From Candidatus Omnitrophota bacterium (GTDB lineage: Bacteria; Omnitrophota; Gorgyraeia; Gygaellales; Profunditerraquicolaceae): DNA of 11,966 bases. Shown one piece after another: positions 11,863 through 11,966 of the stretch. The notes beneath the pieces were generated by a model, which was not told the origin of the DNA, ran no database searches, and worked only from the letters and a program-made list of their open reading frames with translations. Position 1 is the first letter of the stretch. The number at the start of each line of letters is the position of its first letter. The stretch lies in NCBI GenBank assembly GCA_028717985.1, contig JAQUMS010000013.1:1-11966 (forward strand), read 5' to 3'. The translations under genes and the position numbers were made by a program.

Positions 11863-11964
11863 TTAATGAACAGTCACCTCTTCCCCATCCTGATTTAAAA
11901 CAAGCGCGAAATAAATCGTACTTAACAAACAAAAAACGACCGCCTGTACTATTGATGACAGCAA
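11863..11964 (-). CDS. atpB: F-type ATP synthase a subunit, C-terminal end
   Basis: Only the last 33 residues are inside the window; the gene continues past its right edge. The hydrophobic LLSSIVQAVVFCLLSTIYFALVLN followed by a short acidic tail, QDGEEVTVH, matches the last membrane helix of subunit a, where the GxxQAxxFxxLxxxYxxxAL pattern is standard. The conserved arginine of the proton path lies upstream of this fragment and cannot be checked. Its place directly before atpE in the canonical operon order supports the call. Confidence 0.88.
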   Translation of the reverse strand: MLSSIVQAVVFCLLSTIYFALVLNQDGEEVTVH

Positions 11965-11966
11965 CG

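Overview
The window looks like chromosomal DNA of an uncultured bacterium with moderate G+C content. Genes are tightly packed and led by strong AGGAGG-type ribosome binding sites, and there is a conventional eight-gene F-type ATP synthase operon. A secreted repeat protein, two cold-shock proteins and palindrome-rich intergenic DNA are the kind of mix seen in candidate phyla related to the PVC/Omnitrophota/Elusimicrobiota groups. That placement is an impression of style, not a phylogenetic result.

Layout. Bases 2-1126 (+) are the C-terminal part of a sulfatase-family hydrolase that begins before the window. Everything else is on the minus strand. Bases 1196-2358 form a compact three-gene unit read right to left: a YciH/SUI1-type translation factor, a CrcB/Fluc fluoride channel and a DUF190 PII-like protein, with a good sigma-70 type promoter at 2375-2402. 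Bases 2359-2537 hold that promoter, a perfect 21-bp inverted repeat and a terminator. Bases 2538-3185 are a uracil-DNA glycosylase-like gene interrupted by one in-frame TAA; its 5' end is overrun by a REP-like inverted sequence pair. Two cold-shock genes follow (3230-3445 and 3589-3789), the second with its own promoter and a textbook terminator. Bases 3790-4074 hold a cluster of palindromes and a terminator. Bases 4075-6297 encode a 740-residue secreted protein built almost wholly of an eight-residue repeat, with its own extended -10 promoter.

Bases 6414-11964 are the ATP synthase operon in the canonical order atpB (end only), atpE, atpF, atpH, atpA, atpG, atpD, atpC. These genes overlap or lie within a few bases of each other, except for a structured 106-base gap with two strong hairpins before atpE. 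The membrane part (a, c, b) carries the ion path, the alpha/beta head with gamma, delta and epsilon couples it to ATP synthesis or hydrolysis, and the c-ring site keeps some sodium-type ligands but lacks the helix-1 glutamine. The epsilon subunit is short and lacks the C-terminal helical domain.

Most worth attention: the octapeptide-repeat secreted protein with its 273-bp internal tandem duplication, the single-nonsense UDG pseudogene with the REP-like pair over its start, and the hairpin structures before atpE and before the second cold-shock gene. I did not find a defence system, CRISPR array, complete insertion sequence, tRNA or rRNA.
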